From an uncultured Ellagibacter sp. (GTDB lineage: Bacteria; Actinomycetota; Coriobacteriia; Coriobacteriales; Eggerthellaceae): a stretch of 31,532 bases of DNA. Positions within the stretch are counted from its first letter, which is position 1; every line of letters begins with the position of its first letter. The notes under the pieces are model-generated. The model saw only the letters and a list, made by a program, of their open reading frames with translations, was not told the origin of the DNA and did no database searches. The translations under genes were made by a program, and so were the position numbers. Location: assembly GCF_934636505.1 (NCBI RefSeq), contig NZ_CAKUAL010000018.1, positions 1-31,532 of the forward strand, given 5' to 3'. Below are positions 23,887 to 30,987 of the stretch, piece after piece.

Positions 23887-23920
23887 ATGTGATAAGATGT
23901 GACACGCATGTGACATGCGT
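23887..23920 (-). promoter_or_regulatory. Hydrogenase operon operator: 17-bp palindrome plus phased repeats
   Basis: ACGCATGTGACATGCGT at 23904-23920 is a perfect palindrome with 8-bp arms around a central G. It overlaps a row of ATGTGAYA repeats on the plus strand starting at 23887, 23897 and 23908, spaced 10 and 11 bp, one helical turn. A TCATCAC (minus strand) continues the series towards the gene. The array lies 30-63 bp upstream of the first operon gene, a suitable place for promoter control. No FNR, Rex or CRP consensus fits fully. Confidence 0.6.
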
Positions 23921-24179
23921 CGCTCTCACGATTTCCCACCCTACCATTTCGGCATCAAAGCCCGCAAACCCCAATCAGCCGAAGCGGGAATCTGCAGCCA
24001 CCAGTGGCATAGGTGACGCAAGCGTGTTCCATCGTTCGGCTTCGTCCCAACGCGCATGACGGGCAGAATCTACCGCTGGGCAAGCTCGCAGGAATTGATT
24101 GCTACCTCGCAAGCCACATATGGCTAGAATCGGCCCATACCCCAATCGCAGGGGGAATCCCCATCAATAAGGAGGACCC
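23921..24179. other. Remaining spacer between hydrogenase operon and SDR gene
   Basis: No coding frame with a credible start is visible. A TAGAAT box at 24125-24130 could be the -10 of the SDR gene, but no -35 is at proper distance (TTGATT at 24095-24100 is 24 bp away). The strong AAGGAGG ribosome-binding site of the SDR gene ends the spacer. Confidence 0.35.
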
Positions 24180-24980
24180 ATGGGCTTCTACAGTGGAAAG
24201 ACCGCCATCGTCACGGGTGCCGGCTTCGCGGCACTGAAGGACGGCTCCGCCGGATCGATCGGCTACGGCATCGCCACGGCGTTCGCCAAGGAAGGCGCGA
24301 ACCTCGTCATCACCGGCCGCAACGAGAAGAAACTCAACGCCGCGAAGGAGAAGCTCGAGAGCGCTTACGGCATCGAGGTGCTGACCGCGCAGGCAGACAT
24401 CAACGCGTCCGCCGACAACAAGGCGGTTGCGCAGGGCGTCGTCGACGAGGCGATGGCCAAGTTCGGGCGCATTGATTTCCTCGTGAACAACGCGCAGGCG
24501 TCCGCGTCGGGCGTTACGCTCGCCGACCACACCCCCGAGCAGTTCGATCTCGCCATCTACTCCGGCCTCTACGCAGCCTTCTACTACATGCAGGCCTGCT
24601 ACCCGCATCTTAAGGAGACGAAGGGTTCCGTCGTAAACTTCGCGAGCGGCGCCGGCCTGTTCGGCAACTACGGGCAGTGCGCCTACGCAGCCGCCAAAGA
24701 GGGAATCCGCGGCCTGACGCGCGTCGCGGCAACCGAGTGGGGTCCGGACGGCATCAACGTGAACATCGTGTGCCCGCTTGCATGGACCGCCGCCTTGGAG
24801 AACTTCAAGGAGCAGTACCCCGAGGCATACGAGGCCAACGTCCACATGCCGCCGATGGGCCACTACGGCAACGTCGAGACCGAGATCGGGCGTGCGGTGC
24901 TCCAGCTTTGCGGCCCCGACTTCAAGTTCATGAGCGGCGAGACCATCACGCTCGAAGGCGGCATGGGCCAGCGTCCGTAA
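24180..24980 (+). CDS. Short-chain dehydrogenase/reductase
   Basis: The 266-aa classical-type SDR oxidises or reduces an alcohol/keto substrate with NAD(P). Catalytic residues are Ser156 (NFASGAG), Tyr169 and Lys173 (YAAAK); the structural motif is NNAQ (103-106). The dinucleotide loop is odd: instead of T-G-x3-G-x-G it reads TGAGFAALKDGSAGSIGYG (12-30), with several extra residues. The C-terminus has the family GETITLEGGMG. ITGRNEKKL at the end of beta-2, with Arg at the cofactor edge, suggests NADP(H). Gut Coriobacteriia carry many SDRs, some of them bile-acid dehydrogenases, but nothing here shows the substrate. AAGGAGG precedes ATG 24180. Confidence 0.87.
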   Translation: MGFYSGKTAIVTGAGFAALKDGSAGSIGYGIATAFAKEGANLVITGRNEKKLNAAKEKLESAYGIEVLTAQADINASADNKAVAQGVVDEAMAKFGRIDFLVNNAQASASGVTLADHTPEQFDLAIYSGLYAAFYYMQACYPHLKETKGSVVNFASGAGLFGNYGQCAYAAAKEGIRGLTRVAATEWGPDGINVNIVCPLAWTAALENFKEQYPEAYEANVHMPPMGHYGNVETEIGRAVLQLCGPDFKFMSGETITLEGGMGQRP

Positions 24981-25032
24981 ACTGCTTCTGCCGCGTGTCC
25001 CCAAACCTCCGCGAACGACTTTTCAAGAATCA

Positions 25033-25090
25033 ACGCAAAACGCCCGAGGCGCAGGTCGGTCGAACCCGACACGCCCCGGGCGTTTTGCGT
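25033..25090 (+). terminator. Long inverted repeat / terminator after the SDR gene
   Basis: Arms of 19 bp (ACGCAAAACGCCCGAGGCG at 25033-25051 and its near-perfect complement at 25072-25090, 18 of 19) enclose an inner small stem (GTCGG/CCGAC). The T-tract is internal (CGTTTTGCGT), so it could terminate in both directions. It separates the SDR gene from the amidase gene. Confidence 0.65.
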
Positions 25091-25346
25091 CACAGGGTTG
25101 TGTGCGCGGCGGTCCCAACTCCGTCCGACCCCTGTCCAGCGGCCCGCCCCGTGCCGGCCTTACGCTGGCCCCTGCCCCGCTCCGGCCCCTGCCCCACCCA
25201 TCCTGTCCCACGCCGAGGCGATACGCGCCGCGATGCCGATAAGGTGTAGAATCGCCTCATCGGCATCGGCGTCGCAAGCGGAAAGCCCTCGGTAGCCCCG
25301 CGACACAACTTCACGATGCTATGCAACCAACGAAAGGATGAGCATC
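25091..25346. other. C-rich spacer upstream of the amidase gene
   Basis: No gene is visible. The stretch contains a fragment GTCCGACCCCTGTCC resembling the outer end of the REP units, followed by repeated CCCCTGCCCC motifs. The TAGAAT at 25249-25254 could be a -10 box for the amidase gene. Its opposite strand has quadruplex potential, listed separately. Confidence 0.4.
25169..25199 (-). promoter_or_regulatory. Second potential G-quadruplex (minus strand)
   Basis: On the minus strand: G3-T-G4-CA-G4, seven bases, G4-CA-G4. Five G-runs in 31 bases allow several quadruplex folds. It lies on the template side upstream of the amidase gene. It shares the CCCCTGCCCC unit with the sequence at 10363-10386. 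Confidence 0.45.
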
Positions 25347-26258
25347 ATGCAGGTTATCACCGACCAGGTCACCGTGTTCTCGAAAGACAACAAGCCATGC
25401 GCCACCGCCAAGCCGGGCGAAGTGCTGCTGTTCAAGACGCTCGATTGCTTCAGCAACCGCATCCCCGACGAGCAGACGACGATGGCCGACCTGGATTACT
25501 CCTACGGCTTCGCAAATCCCGCCGCCGGCCCCGTCTACATCGAAGGCGCGGAACCCGGCGACGTGCTCGTTGTCGACATCTTCGACGTGGAAGTCGCCGA
25601 TGAGGGAACTATCGCCACCGACGACCACTGCGGCCCGCTCTTCGAGACGACGGGCTATCGCACCAAAAAGATTCCCATCAAAGACGGCATGGCCACGTTC
25701 AACGAGGTCAGCTTCCCCATCGACCCGATGATCGGCGTCATCGGCACGGCGCCTTCCGGCCCCGACGTCATCGACGGCTTCGTCGGCAGCCACGGCGGCA
25801 ACATGGACAACAAGAAGATCACCAAGGGCACGCGCCTGTACTTCCCCGTCCGCGTCCCCGGCGCGCTCCTGCAGATGGGCGACGTTCACGCCACGATGGG
25901 CGACGCAGAGCTGTGCGGCACCGGCATCGAAATCCCGGCGGAAATCACCTGCCGCGTGCAGCTGGTAAAGGACTTCGAGCTGAACTGGCCGGTGCTCGAA
26001 ACCTTCGGCGAGGGCGGCAAGTGGTACGTGAACAGTTGCGGCGAGCATTACGAGCAGGCACTCATGAACGGCTCGAAGGAGCTGCAGCGCCTGCTGATGC
26101 GCGTCACGGGCTGGGACGCCGTGGAGACCTACATGTACATGTCGGTGCAAAGCGACGTCGAAGTGAACCAGGGCTGCGAGCCGTGCGAAGTCGACGTGTC
26201 GCTGCGCATCGGCACTCCGAAGCTGCCGCAGTTCCCCGTACTGATTCCCCAGCCGTAA
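25347..26258 (+). CDS. Acetamidase/formamidase-family amidohydrolase
   Basis: The 303-aa protein matches the FmdA/AmdA family, which hydrolyses short amides such as formamide or acetamide to the acid and ammonia. Family segments are GDVLVVDIFDVEV (71-83), DDHCGPLF (92-99), GSHGGNMDN (147-155), and the metal-site-like MGDVHATMGDAELCGTGIE (177-195). Length is normal for the bacterial short form. The chosen ATG 25347 is nine bases after AAAGG. The ATG at 25338 touches it and is a poor start. No signal peptide. The APC permease 223 bp downstream may import its substrate, but that is inference. Confidence 0.87.
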   Translation: MQVITDQVTVFSKDNKPCATAKPGEVLLFKTLDCFSNRIPDEQTTMADLDYSYGFANPAAGPVYIEGAEPGDVLVVDIFDVEVADEGTIATDDHCGPLFETTGYRTKKIPIKDGMATFNEVSFPIDPMIGVIGTAPSGPDVIDGFVGSHGGNMDNKKITKGTRLYFPVRVPGALLQMGDVHATMGDAELCGTGIEIPAEITCRVQLVKDFELNWPVLETFGEGGKWYVNSCGEHYEQALMNGSKELQRLLMRVTGWDAVETYMYMSVQSDVEVNQGCEPCEVDVSLRIGTPKLPQFPVLIPQP

Positions 26259-26481
26259 GGTTTTCCGCTTCCGCAGCGCACGCTGAGGAAGGCCGAGAGC
26301 GCAAAAAACTTACCACTCACGAAGAAATGGTTGCCGTTCCGTTCGAATCGGCAGCCATTTCACTATTTAATGAACAATCCATTGCTTTATCGTGCTAAAG
26401 TTCACCCTATTACTCAGAGCCGGATAGCGCTTCTAGCTCTGCGTAATGCTTTTTCCTATCGAGATAATGAAAGGAAGGGAA

Positions 26482-27867
26482 ATGGCAGAGCAGAAAGTCT
26501 CCGCAGAAAGCGGAGGAATCGAGGCCTTCGGCTACAAGCAGGAGCTGCGCCGCGGCCTTACGCTGAAAGACGTCATTCTCTACGGCGTGTTGTTCATGGT
26601 TATCATCGCGCCGCAGTCGATTTACGGTGAGATTCAGCAGGAATCCGGCGGTATGACCCCGCTGGTGTACATCATCGGCTTCATCGCCATCAGCTTCACC
26701 GCAATGGGCTACATGCACATGTCGAAGCGCTTCCCCATCGCGGGCTCCGTGTACTCCTACGTGCAGCGCGGCATCAACCCCCATGTCGGCTTCATTGCCG
26801 GCTGGCTTATCCTTTTGGACTACATCTTCGTCCCCTCGCTTCTTCTGGTTATGGTGGCGAACTGGGGTGTAGCGCTCATCCCGGGAAGCCCCTGGTATCT
26901 GTGGGTCCTCGTGTTCGTGGCGTTCAACACAATCGTCAACATCCGAGGCATCACCATGCAGAAGGGCGTCGACTGGGTCATCTTCGCAATCGAGATCCTC
27001 GCGGTCATCGCCTTCATCGCCCTGGGCACGAATTTCATCTTAGGTGGCGGCGGCTCCGGCGAGTTCACCATGGACCCGATCTACCAGCCCGGCAAGGTCG
27101 ATGTGCACTTCATCGCGGCGGCTTGCTCCATTGCGTGCCTGTCGTTCCTCGGCTTCGACGGTATGTCCACGCTCGCTGAGGAAACCGAAAAGCCTGAAAA
27201 GACCATCGGCAAGGGCATCATCATCGCTCTGTGCATCATGGTCGTCGTGTTCGTCGCGCAGACCTACATCGCCGCGCTCATCCAGCCCGATTGGCAGAAC
27301 ATCGACCCTGAAATGGGCTTCTTCGACGCCGCTCTGGCCTGCGGCGGCCCCGTCTTCTACAAGCTGCTGCTCATCGTGAACATCGTGGCCGTGGGCATCG
27401 CAAACATCATGAACGCGCAGACCGCGTCCGCCCGCCTGCTTTACTCCATGGGCCGCGACGGCGTGATTCCGCGCGCGTTCGGCAAGGTGCACCCGAAGTT
27501 CCAGACGCCCTGGTTCGCCGCTATCGCAATCGGCTGCGTCTCGCTCGTCCTGCCGCTGTTCCTCGACATGGCAACGCTGTCCCGCTTCGTCAACTTCGGC
27601 GCGCTGTCCTCGTTCGTGCTGCTGAACATCGCCGTGTTCGTCTTCTTCTTCATCAAGGAGAAGAAGCGCAACAGCTTCGGCGACATCGTGAAGTACCTGA
27701 TCTGCCCGGTCCTCGGCGTACTCATCCTGTTGTACGTGTTCACCGGCTTCGACGTGCCGACCTATATCGTGGGCGTCGCATGGCTTGTCATCGGCCTTAT
27801 CATCGGTGCCGTGAAATCGAAGGGCTACAAGGAAGTCCCCGAGGCTTTCAAGAATCTGGAAGTGTAG
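26482..27867 (+). CDS. APC-superfamily amino acid/amine permease
   Basis: The 461-aa membrane protein has about 12 hydrophobic segments. It shows the APC pattern: an N-terminal helix GLTLKDVILYGVLFMVIIAPQ, then the consensus FPIAGSVYSYVQRGINPHVGFIAGW. Later segments are CLSFLGFDGMSTLAEETEKPEKTIGKGI (conserved helix 6 region) and ARLLYSMGRDGVIPRAFGKVHPKFQTPW (helix 8 and loop). These are hallmarks of amino acid/polyamine/cation exchangers. The substrate is not evident. ATG 26482 follows GGAAGGGAA. A 12-codon upstream extension is less likely. Confidence 0.9.
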   Translation: MAEQKVSAESGGIEAFGYKQELRRGLTLKDVILYGVLFMVIIAPQSIYGEIQQESGGMTPLVYIIGFIAISFTAMGYMHMSKRFPIAGSVYSYVQRGINPHVGFIAGWLILLDYIFVPSLLLVMVANWGVALIPGSPWYLWVLVFVAFNTIVNIRGITMQKGVDWVIFAIEILAVIAFIALGTNFILGGGGSGEFTMDPIYQPGKVDVHFIAAACSIACLSFLGFDGMSTLAEETEKPEKTIGKGIIIALCIMVVVFVAQTYIAALIQPDWQNIDPEMGFFDAALACGGPVFYKLLLIVNIVAVGIANIMNAQTASARLLYSMGRDGVIPRAFGKVHPKFQTPWFAAIAIGCVSLVLPLFLDMATLSRFVNFGALSSFVLLNIAVFVFFFIKEKKRNSFGDIVKYLICPVLGVLILLYVFTGFDVPTYIVGVAWLVIGLIIGAVKSKGYKEVPEAFKNLEV

Positions 27868-27910
27868 CGCTTAGCCGAGTTGTTCGGGCTTAAGCTTCGC
27901 TTTTAGCAAG

Positions 27911-27975
27911 GCGCCTCGCAGGTAGCTGCAAGGCGCATCCAACAGGCCGCGTGTTCCGCATACGCGGCCTGTTTT
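27911..27975 (+). terminator. Tandem hairpins terminating the permease transcript
   Basis: The first hairpin is GCGCCT/AGGCGC with an inner GCAG/CTGC (27911-27936). The second is a perfect 12-bp stem AACAGGCCGCGT (27941-27952) with ACGCGGCCTGTT (27962-27973), followed by TT. The second is a good rho-independent terminator. Confidence 0.8.
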
Positions 27976-28035
27976 GCATTTGCAGGAAAGGCAAGGGAAA
28001 GGCGAGGTTGCCAAATTCCCTCCTATCGTGCACAA

Positions 28036-28071
28036 AGCAAAAGCGCGCGGACCTGAAAGGACCCGCGCGCT
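28036..28071 (-). terminator. Terminator of the small CxCPxC gene
   Basis: The stem AGCGCGCGG...CCT (28042-28054) pairs with AGG...CCGCGCGCT (28058-28071) with one bulge and a short loop. On the minus strand it is followed by TTTTGCTTTG. It lies 29 bp after the stop codon at 28100. Confidence 0.78.
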
Positions 28072-28099
28072 CGATGCATAGTTTGCGACGTGAGATGTA

Positions 28100-28468
28100 T
28101 TACAGCTCGATGCGGCCGAACTTCGCAAGCAGTTCGGAGGCGGCGGCGCAAGAGGGGCAATTGCAATACTTGGCGCCCGCCTCCTTGCGCGCGAGCTGCG
28201 CTTCGAGCATTTTCGCGGCGGCCTCTTCGCCCATCATTTCCTTCGCCGGGCCCTGGGCGAACGCGATAACGCCATCGATTGTGGTGGGACGCCCCTCAAG
28301 GAAGTCGAGCAGCTTGGTGGTCGCAGCCTCAACAGCGGCGTCACTGCTGTCGGCGGCAACAGCGTCTTTCCAGGCAGCAGCCGCGTCCTTGGTGTCCTGC
28401 TTGCTCGTGTCAGCAGTGGCGAGGATGCCCGCGCGCTCGGCAACGTAATCGAACAGTTCCTTCTCCAT
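28100..28468 (-). CDS. Small conserved anaerobe protein with C-terminal CxCPxC motif
   Basis: The 122-aa mainly helical, Ala-rich soluble protein begins MEKELFDYVAERAG. The central part is PTTIDGVIAFAQGPAKEMMGEEAAAKML. The C-terminus has AGAKYCNCPSCAAA with Cys102, Cys104 and Cys107. I recall similar 110-120-aa proteins from clostridia that end in YC.CPAC and are sometimes mislabelled as heat-shock proteins. The true function is unknown. The cysteine cluster could bind metal or be redox-active. A strong AAGGAGG precedes ATG 28468. It stands alone with its own terminator. Confidence 0.7.
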   Translation of the reverse strand: MEKELFDYVAERAGILATADTSKQDTKDAAAAWKDAVAADSSDAAVEAATTKLLDFLEGRPTTIDGVIAFAQGPAKEMMGEEAAAKMLEAQLARKEAGAKYCNCPSCAAASELLAKFGRIEL

Positions 28469-28626
28469 GATGAACCTCCTTGGTTGCGCTTGTAATCCCA
28501 CGATTATTATAGGATGTCGGCTGCGCGATCCAAGGCGTCATCCCGAGAAAACCGAAGGTAGGCATTCCGTCGAGGGCCCCGGAAACCGCCAAAAGCCCTT
28601 TCCCGAACAGCTCACCTCGCCTTGCA

Positions 28627-28962
28627 CTATTCCCCTTTCACCTTGTCGGTCATGTAAAGCCCGACGCGAACCTGATTCCAGGTTTCAGCCTTTTTGTCCA
28701 CCTTAAGAATGCGACACTCAAGCACGTCGCCATGACCGAAGCGCAACAGTTGGGCTGCAAGGTCGTTCTGATCGCGGGGAATGTAGCCGAGCTTCACGTC
28801 CTTGCGATAGATGGCGACGGCGTTGGGATCCGCCGGATTGTGCGGCTCCGCGACAAGGCGCAGCTTCTTGCCCAGCTTGAGCTTGGAAATCACCTTTGCG
28901 CCATCCCAGTAACGCATACCAGCAACGTTGAAATCCGCGACGTAACGAGAACTCGAGCTCAT
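28627..28962 (-). CDS. HIRAN-domain protein
   Basis: The 111-aa protein is almost entirely a HIRAN domain. It has FNVAGMRYWDGAKVISKLKLGKKLRLVAEPHNPADPNAVAIYRKDVKLGYIPRDQNDLAAQLL (about 10-75), with the hallmark E-P-x-N-P-x-D-x-N-A-V and G-Y-I-P-R segments. HIRAN domains bind single-stranded 3' DNA ends in helicases such as HLTF, and are often stand-alone in bacteria. The start is uncertain: ATG 28962 gives the family-like N-terminus and has AAAGGA 12 bases upstream. ATG 29016 would add 18 charged residues. The gene is divergent from the WYL regulator gene. Confidence 0.82.
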   Translation of the reverse strand: MSSSSRYVADFNVAGMRYWDGAKVISKLKLGKKLRLVAEPHNPADPNAVAIYRKDVKLGYIPRDQNDLAAQLLRFGHGDVLECRILKVDKKAETWNQVRVGLYMTDKVKGE

Positions 28963-29091
28963 GATCGAAGCCGTCCTTTCCTTCTCCTCTTCCGCCCTTT
29001 TCAATGTAGTTGCCATTCTATCGGGCCGACAAAATATGCCTGTCCTTGCTATCGGACACGGAAACTATGGGACACTCTTCTTCCCATCTGC

Positions 29092-29097
29092 TACAAT
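29092..29097 (+). promoter_or_regulatory. Candidate -10 box of the WYL regulator gene
   Basis: TACAAT lies 43 bp upstream of the ATG at 29141, but only a poor -35 (GGGACA) is in place. The position supports the shorter start for the WYL protein. Confidence 0.3.
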
Positions 29098-29140
29098 GAG
29101 GAAGCATATCGTTATTGCGCCCCTCGAGAAAGCGACTGCC

Positions 29141-30124
29141 ATGGCGTACAACAGCAAGGCGAAGCTCAAAGTTCTCTATCTCTGGAAGATCCTTCAGGAG
29201 GAAACCGACGCCGAGCACGGCCTTTCCATGACGCAGATTCTCGAGCGGCTCGATTCATACGGGATATCCGCCGAGCGCAAAAGCATCTACGACGACATCA
29301 AGACGCTGCGCGATTTCGACATCGACATCAAAACCTATCAGCGCAACCCCGTGGAATATGCCATCGAGCGACGCGATTTCACCCTCGAAGAGCTCATGCT
29401 CATGGTCGACGCCGTTCAATCATGCCGTGCTATCACCGAGCGGCAGGCGCGCATGCTCATCACCAACATCAAACAGCTCGCCACCAACCGCGAGCAGGCG
29501 CTTCTCGACCGCCGCATCCACGTCGAAGGACGCATCAAGTCGAAAAGCGAAAGCGTGCTCTCGACCGTCGACGCCATCCACGAGGCTCTTCGCCTGCGCT
29601 GCAAAGTTGCGTTCTCCTACCGCAAGATCGGCGCAGACGGCAAGCCCCACGAAACGCGCGAGGGCAAGCGCCACGAGGTAACCCCCGTGGCCATCTCATA
29701 CGACGACGGGTTCTACTACCTGACCGCATGGAACGACCACCACGCCAATCTCACCGAGTACCGGCTCGACCGCATGGCGAAGGTGAGCGTCGAACGCGAT
29801 ATACCCGCCACCCGCAACGAAGAGATTGCCAATTACGCCTTCGACCAGGGAAAAGCCATCATGTTCGGGCGGTTTAACGGCGAGGAGGTCGTCTGCGAGC
29901 TGACCGTCGACCCCGACAAGGTCGAGATCATCACTGACCGCTTCGGCAAGGGCGCAACCTTCCTCCCCTTCGACGGGCAGCAGGTACGGGCGCGGGTGAA
30001 GGTGTGCAAGAGCCAGCAATTCTTCGGCTGGGTAGCGAGCATGGGCCGCGCCGTGAGCATCGCGGCCCCGCAGAACCTCGTTGAGGAATACCGCGATTAC
30101 CTGCACTTTCTCCTCGAAGAATAA
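29141..30124 (+). CDS. HTH-WYL-domain transcriptional regulator
   Basis: The 327-aa protein has an N-terminal winged helix (MAYNSKAKLKVLYLWKILQE, then MTQILERLDSYGISAERKSIYDDIKTL, the DeoR-like recognition region). A linker and a WYL domain follow (about 150-225: VAFSYRKI, EVTPVAISYDDGFYYLTAWND, LTEYRLDRMAKV), then a WCX-like C-terminal extension (about 240-325). WYL regulators sense ligands such as nucleic acids or nucleotides and often control DNA-repair or defence genes. The divergent HIRAN gene is a natural candidate target. The start at 29141 is chosen by homology; the ribosome-binding site is weak (GAGAAAG). Confidence 0.87.
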   Translation: MAYNSKAKLKVLYLWKILQEETDAEHGLSMTQILERLDSYGISAERKSIYDDIKTLRDFDIDIKTYQRNPVEYAIERRDFTLEELMLMVDAVQSCRAITERQARMLITNIKQLATNREQALLDRRIHVEGRIKSKSESVLSTVDAIHEALRLRCKVAFSYRKIGADGKPHETREGKRHEVTPVAISYDDGFYYLTAWNDHHANLTEYRLDRMAKVSVERDIPATRNEEIANYAFDQGKAIMFGRFNGEEVVCELTVDPDKVEIITDRFGKGATFLPFDGQQVRARVKVCKSQQFFGWVASMGRAVSIAAPQNLVEEYRDYLHFLLEE

Positions 30125-30723
30125 GCGCCTGCTGCCAACATGTCGAGCTCGCGAACAGCGGCTTGAACCGTGCCGCCCTCAAGCGATAAACGGATACTGC
30201 ACCCTTCCAACTCGATGACGTATTCATCTTTTGCTGTGCGGAAAGCCCGACAAGCTCGCTGGCCGAACGCGCAAGAGAGGGGTCCCACAACGACCCACGC
30301 GGGACAGCAGTCTTCGGCGTCGCGCCGCAAACTGGCAGGCGGAAGCGAGGTGTCCACCGCTCCCGCGCAGACGGCAAGCTTGCCGTCCAGCGCCCGATAC
30401 GCCACGAGATCCCCTTCGGAGAAACGCAGGACGAAAGGCGCATCGGAAATCGGCGCGTCAGCGTAGAAATCCCAGGCTATAAAAGCGTCGGCCAAATCAT
30501 CGCCCAAGGGGAAAACCTCAGGAGAAGACGGCGCACCCAGCATCCACGACGCTTTGAGCTCGCAAACCTCACCCGACATCCCAATCGCGCACGCCGCATC
30601 AGGCACGGCGGGCTCGTCCGACACCCCGCGCGCACCCGACCTTCCGGGCGCGCATGCCGCATCGGGAACGCACGACGATTCGTCCGTGTCGCCAAAGAGC
30701 TGATGCGCGCCTTGCAATGCCAT
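30097..30723 (-). CDS. Uncharacterised 208-aa protein with internal repeat
   Basis: No family is recognised. The protein begins MALQGAHQLFGDTDE. It contains two copies of V-P-D-A-A-C-A-x-G-x-S-G (19-30 and 40-51), then a hydrophobic/acidic middle (PLGDDLADAFIAWDFYADAP) and a C-terminal part rich in short beta-like strands (DEYVIELEGCSIRLSLEGG). There is no signal peptide or membrane helix. GGGAGG precedes ATG 30723, which favours this start over the longer frame to 30924. Its 3' end overlaps the WYL regulator 3' end by 28 bp, convergently. Confidence 0.6.
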   Translation of the reverse strand: MALQGAHQLFGDTDESSCVPDAACAPGRSGARGVSDEPAVPDAACAIGMSGEVCELKASWMLGAPSSPEVFPLGDDLADAFIAWDFYADAPISDAPFVLRFSEGDLVAYRALDGKLAVCAGAVDTSLPPASLRRDAEDCCPAWVVVGPLSCAFGQRACRAFRTAKDEYVIELEGCSIRLSLEGGTVQAAVRELDMLAAGAYSSRRKCR

Positions 30724-30783
30724 GCGTGTGCCTCCCGTCGTTTTCTCGATTGGCGCCATTGTAGAACGTCCGTACGAACCAGT

Positions 30784-30803
30784 CTGTCCATGCTTTTGGA
30801 CAG
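30784..30803. promoter_or_regulatory. Small inverted repeat in the divergent spacer
   Basis: CTGTCCA (30784-30790) and TGGACAG (30797-30803) form a 7-bp perfect inverted repeat with a 6-nt loop, upstream of the unknown gene at 30723. It may be an operator. No regulator is identified. The rest of 30724-30987 shows no gene. Confidence 0.35.
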
Positions 30804-30987
30804 TCGTAGCCCAACTGGAAGAGTTTTCCGAAGCATCTCCCGCACCCCCTCGCCACCGCTCGCAACGCGAACGGGAAGCGAGGACGGAAACCGCGAACAG
30901 CCCTCGCGTTCGGGCAGCCTGCATCGGGTATCATGGGGGATGCGGCGCGCCATTCGCGGCATGCCCCACTATCGGAAGGACACTCCC

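Noticed and set aside
26259..26481. Search for a regulatory RNA or gene between the amidase and permease genes
   Set aside because: No convincing hairpin, aptamer or frame found; left as plain spacer.
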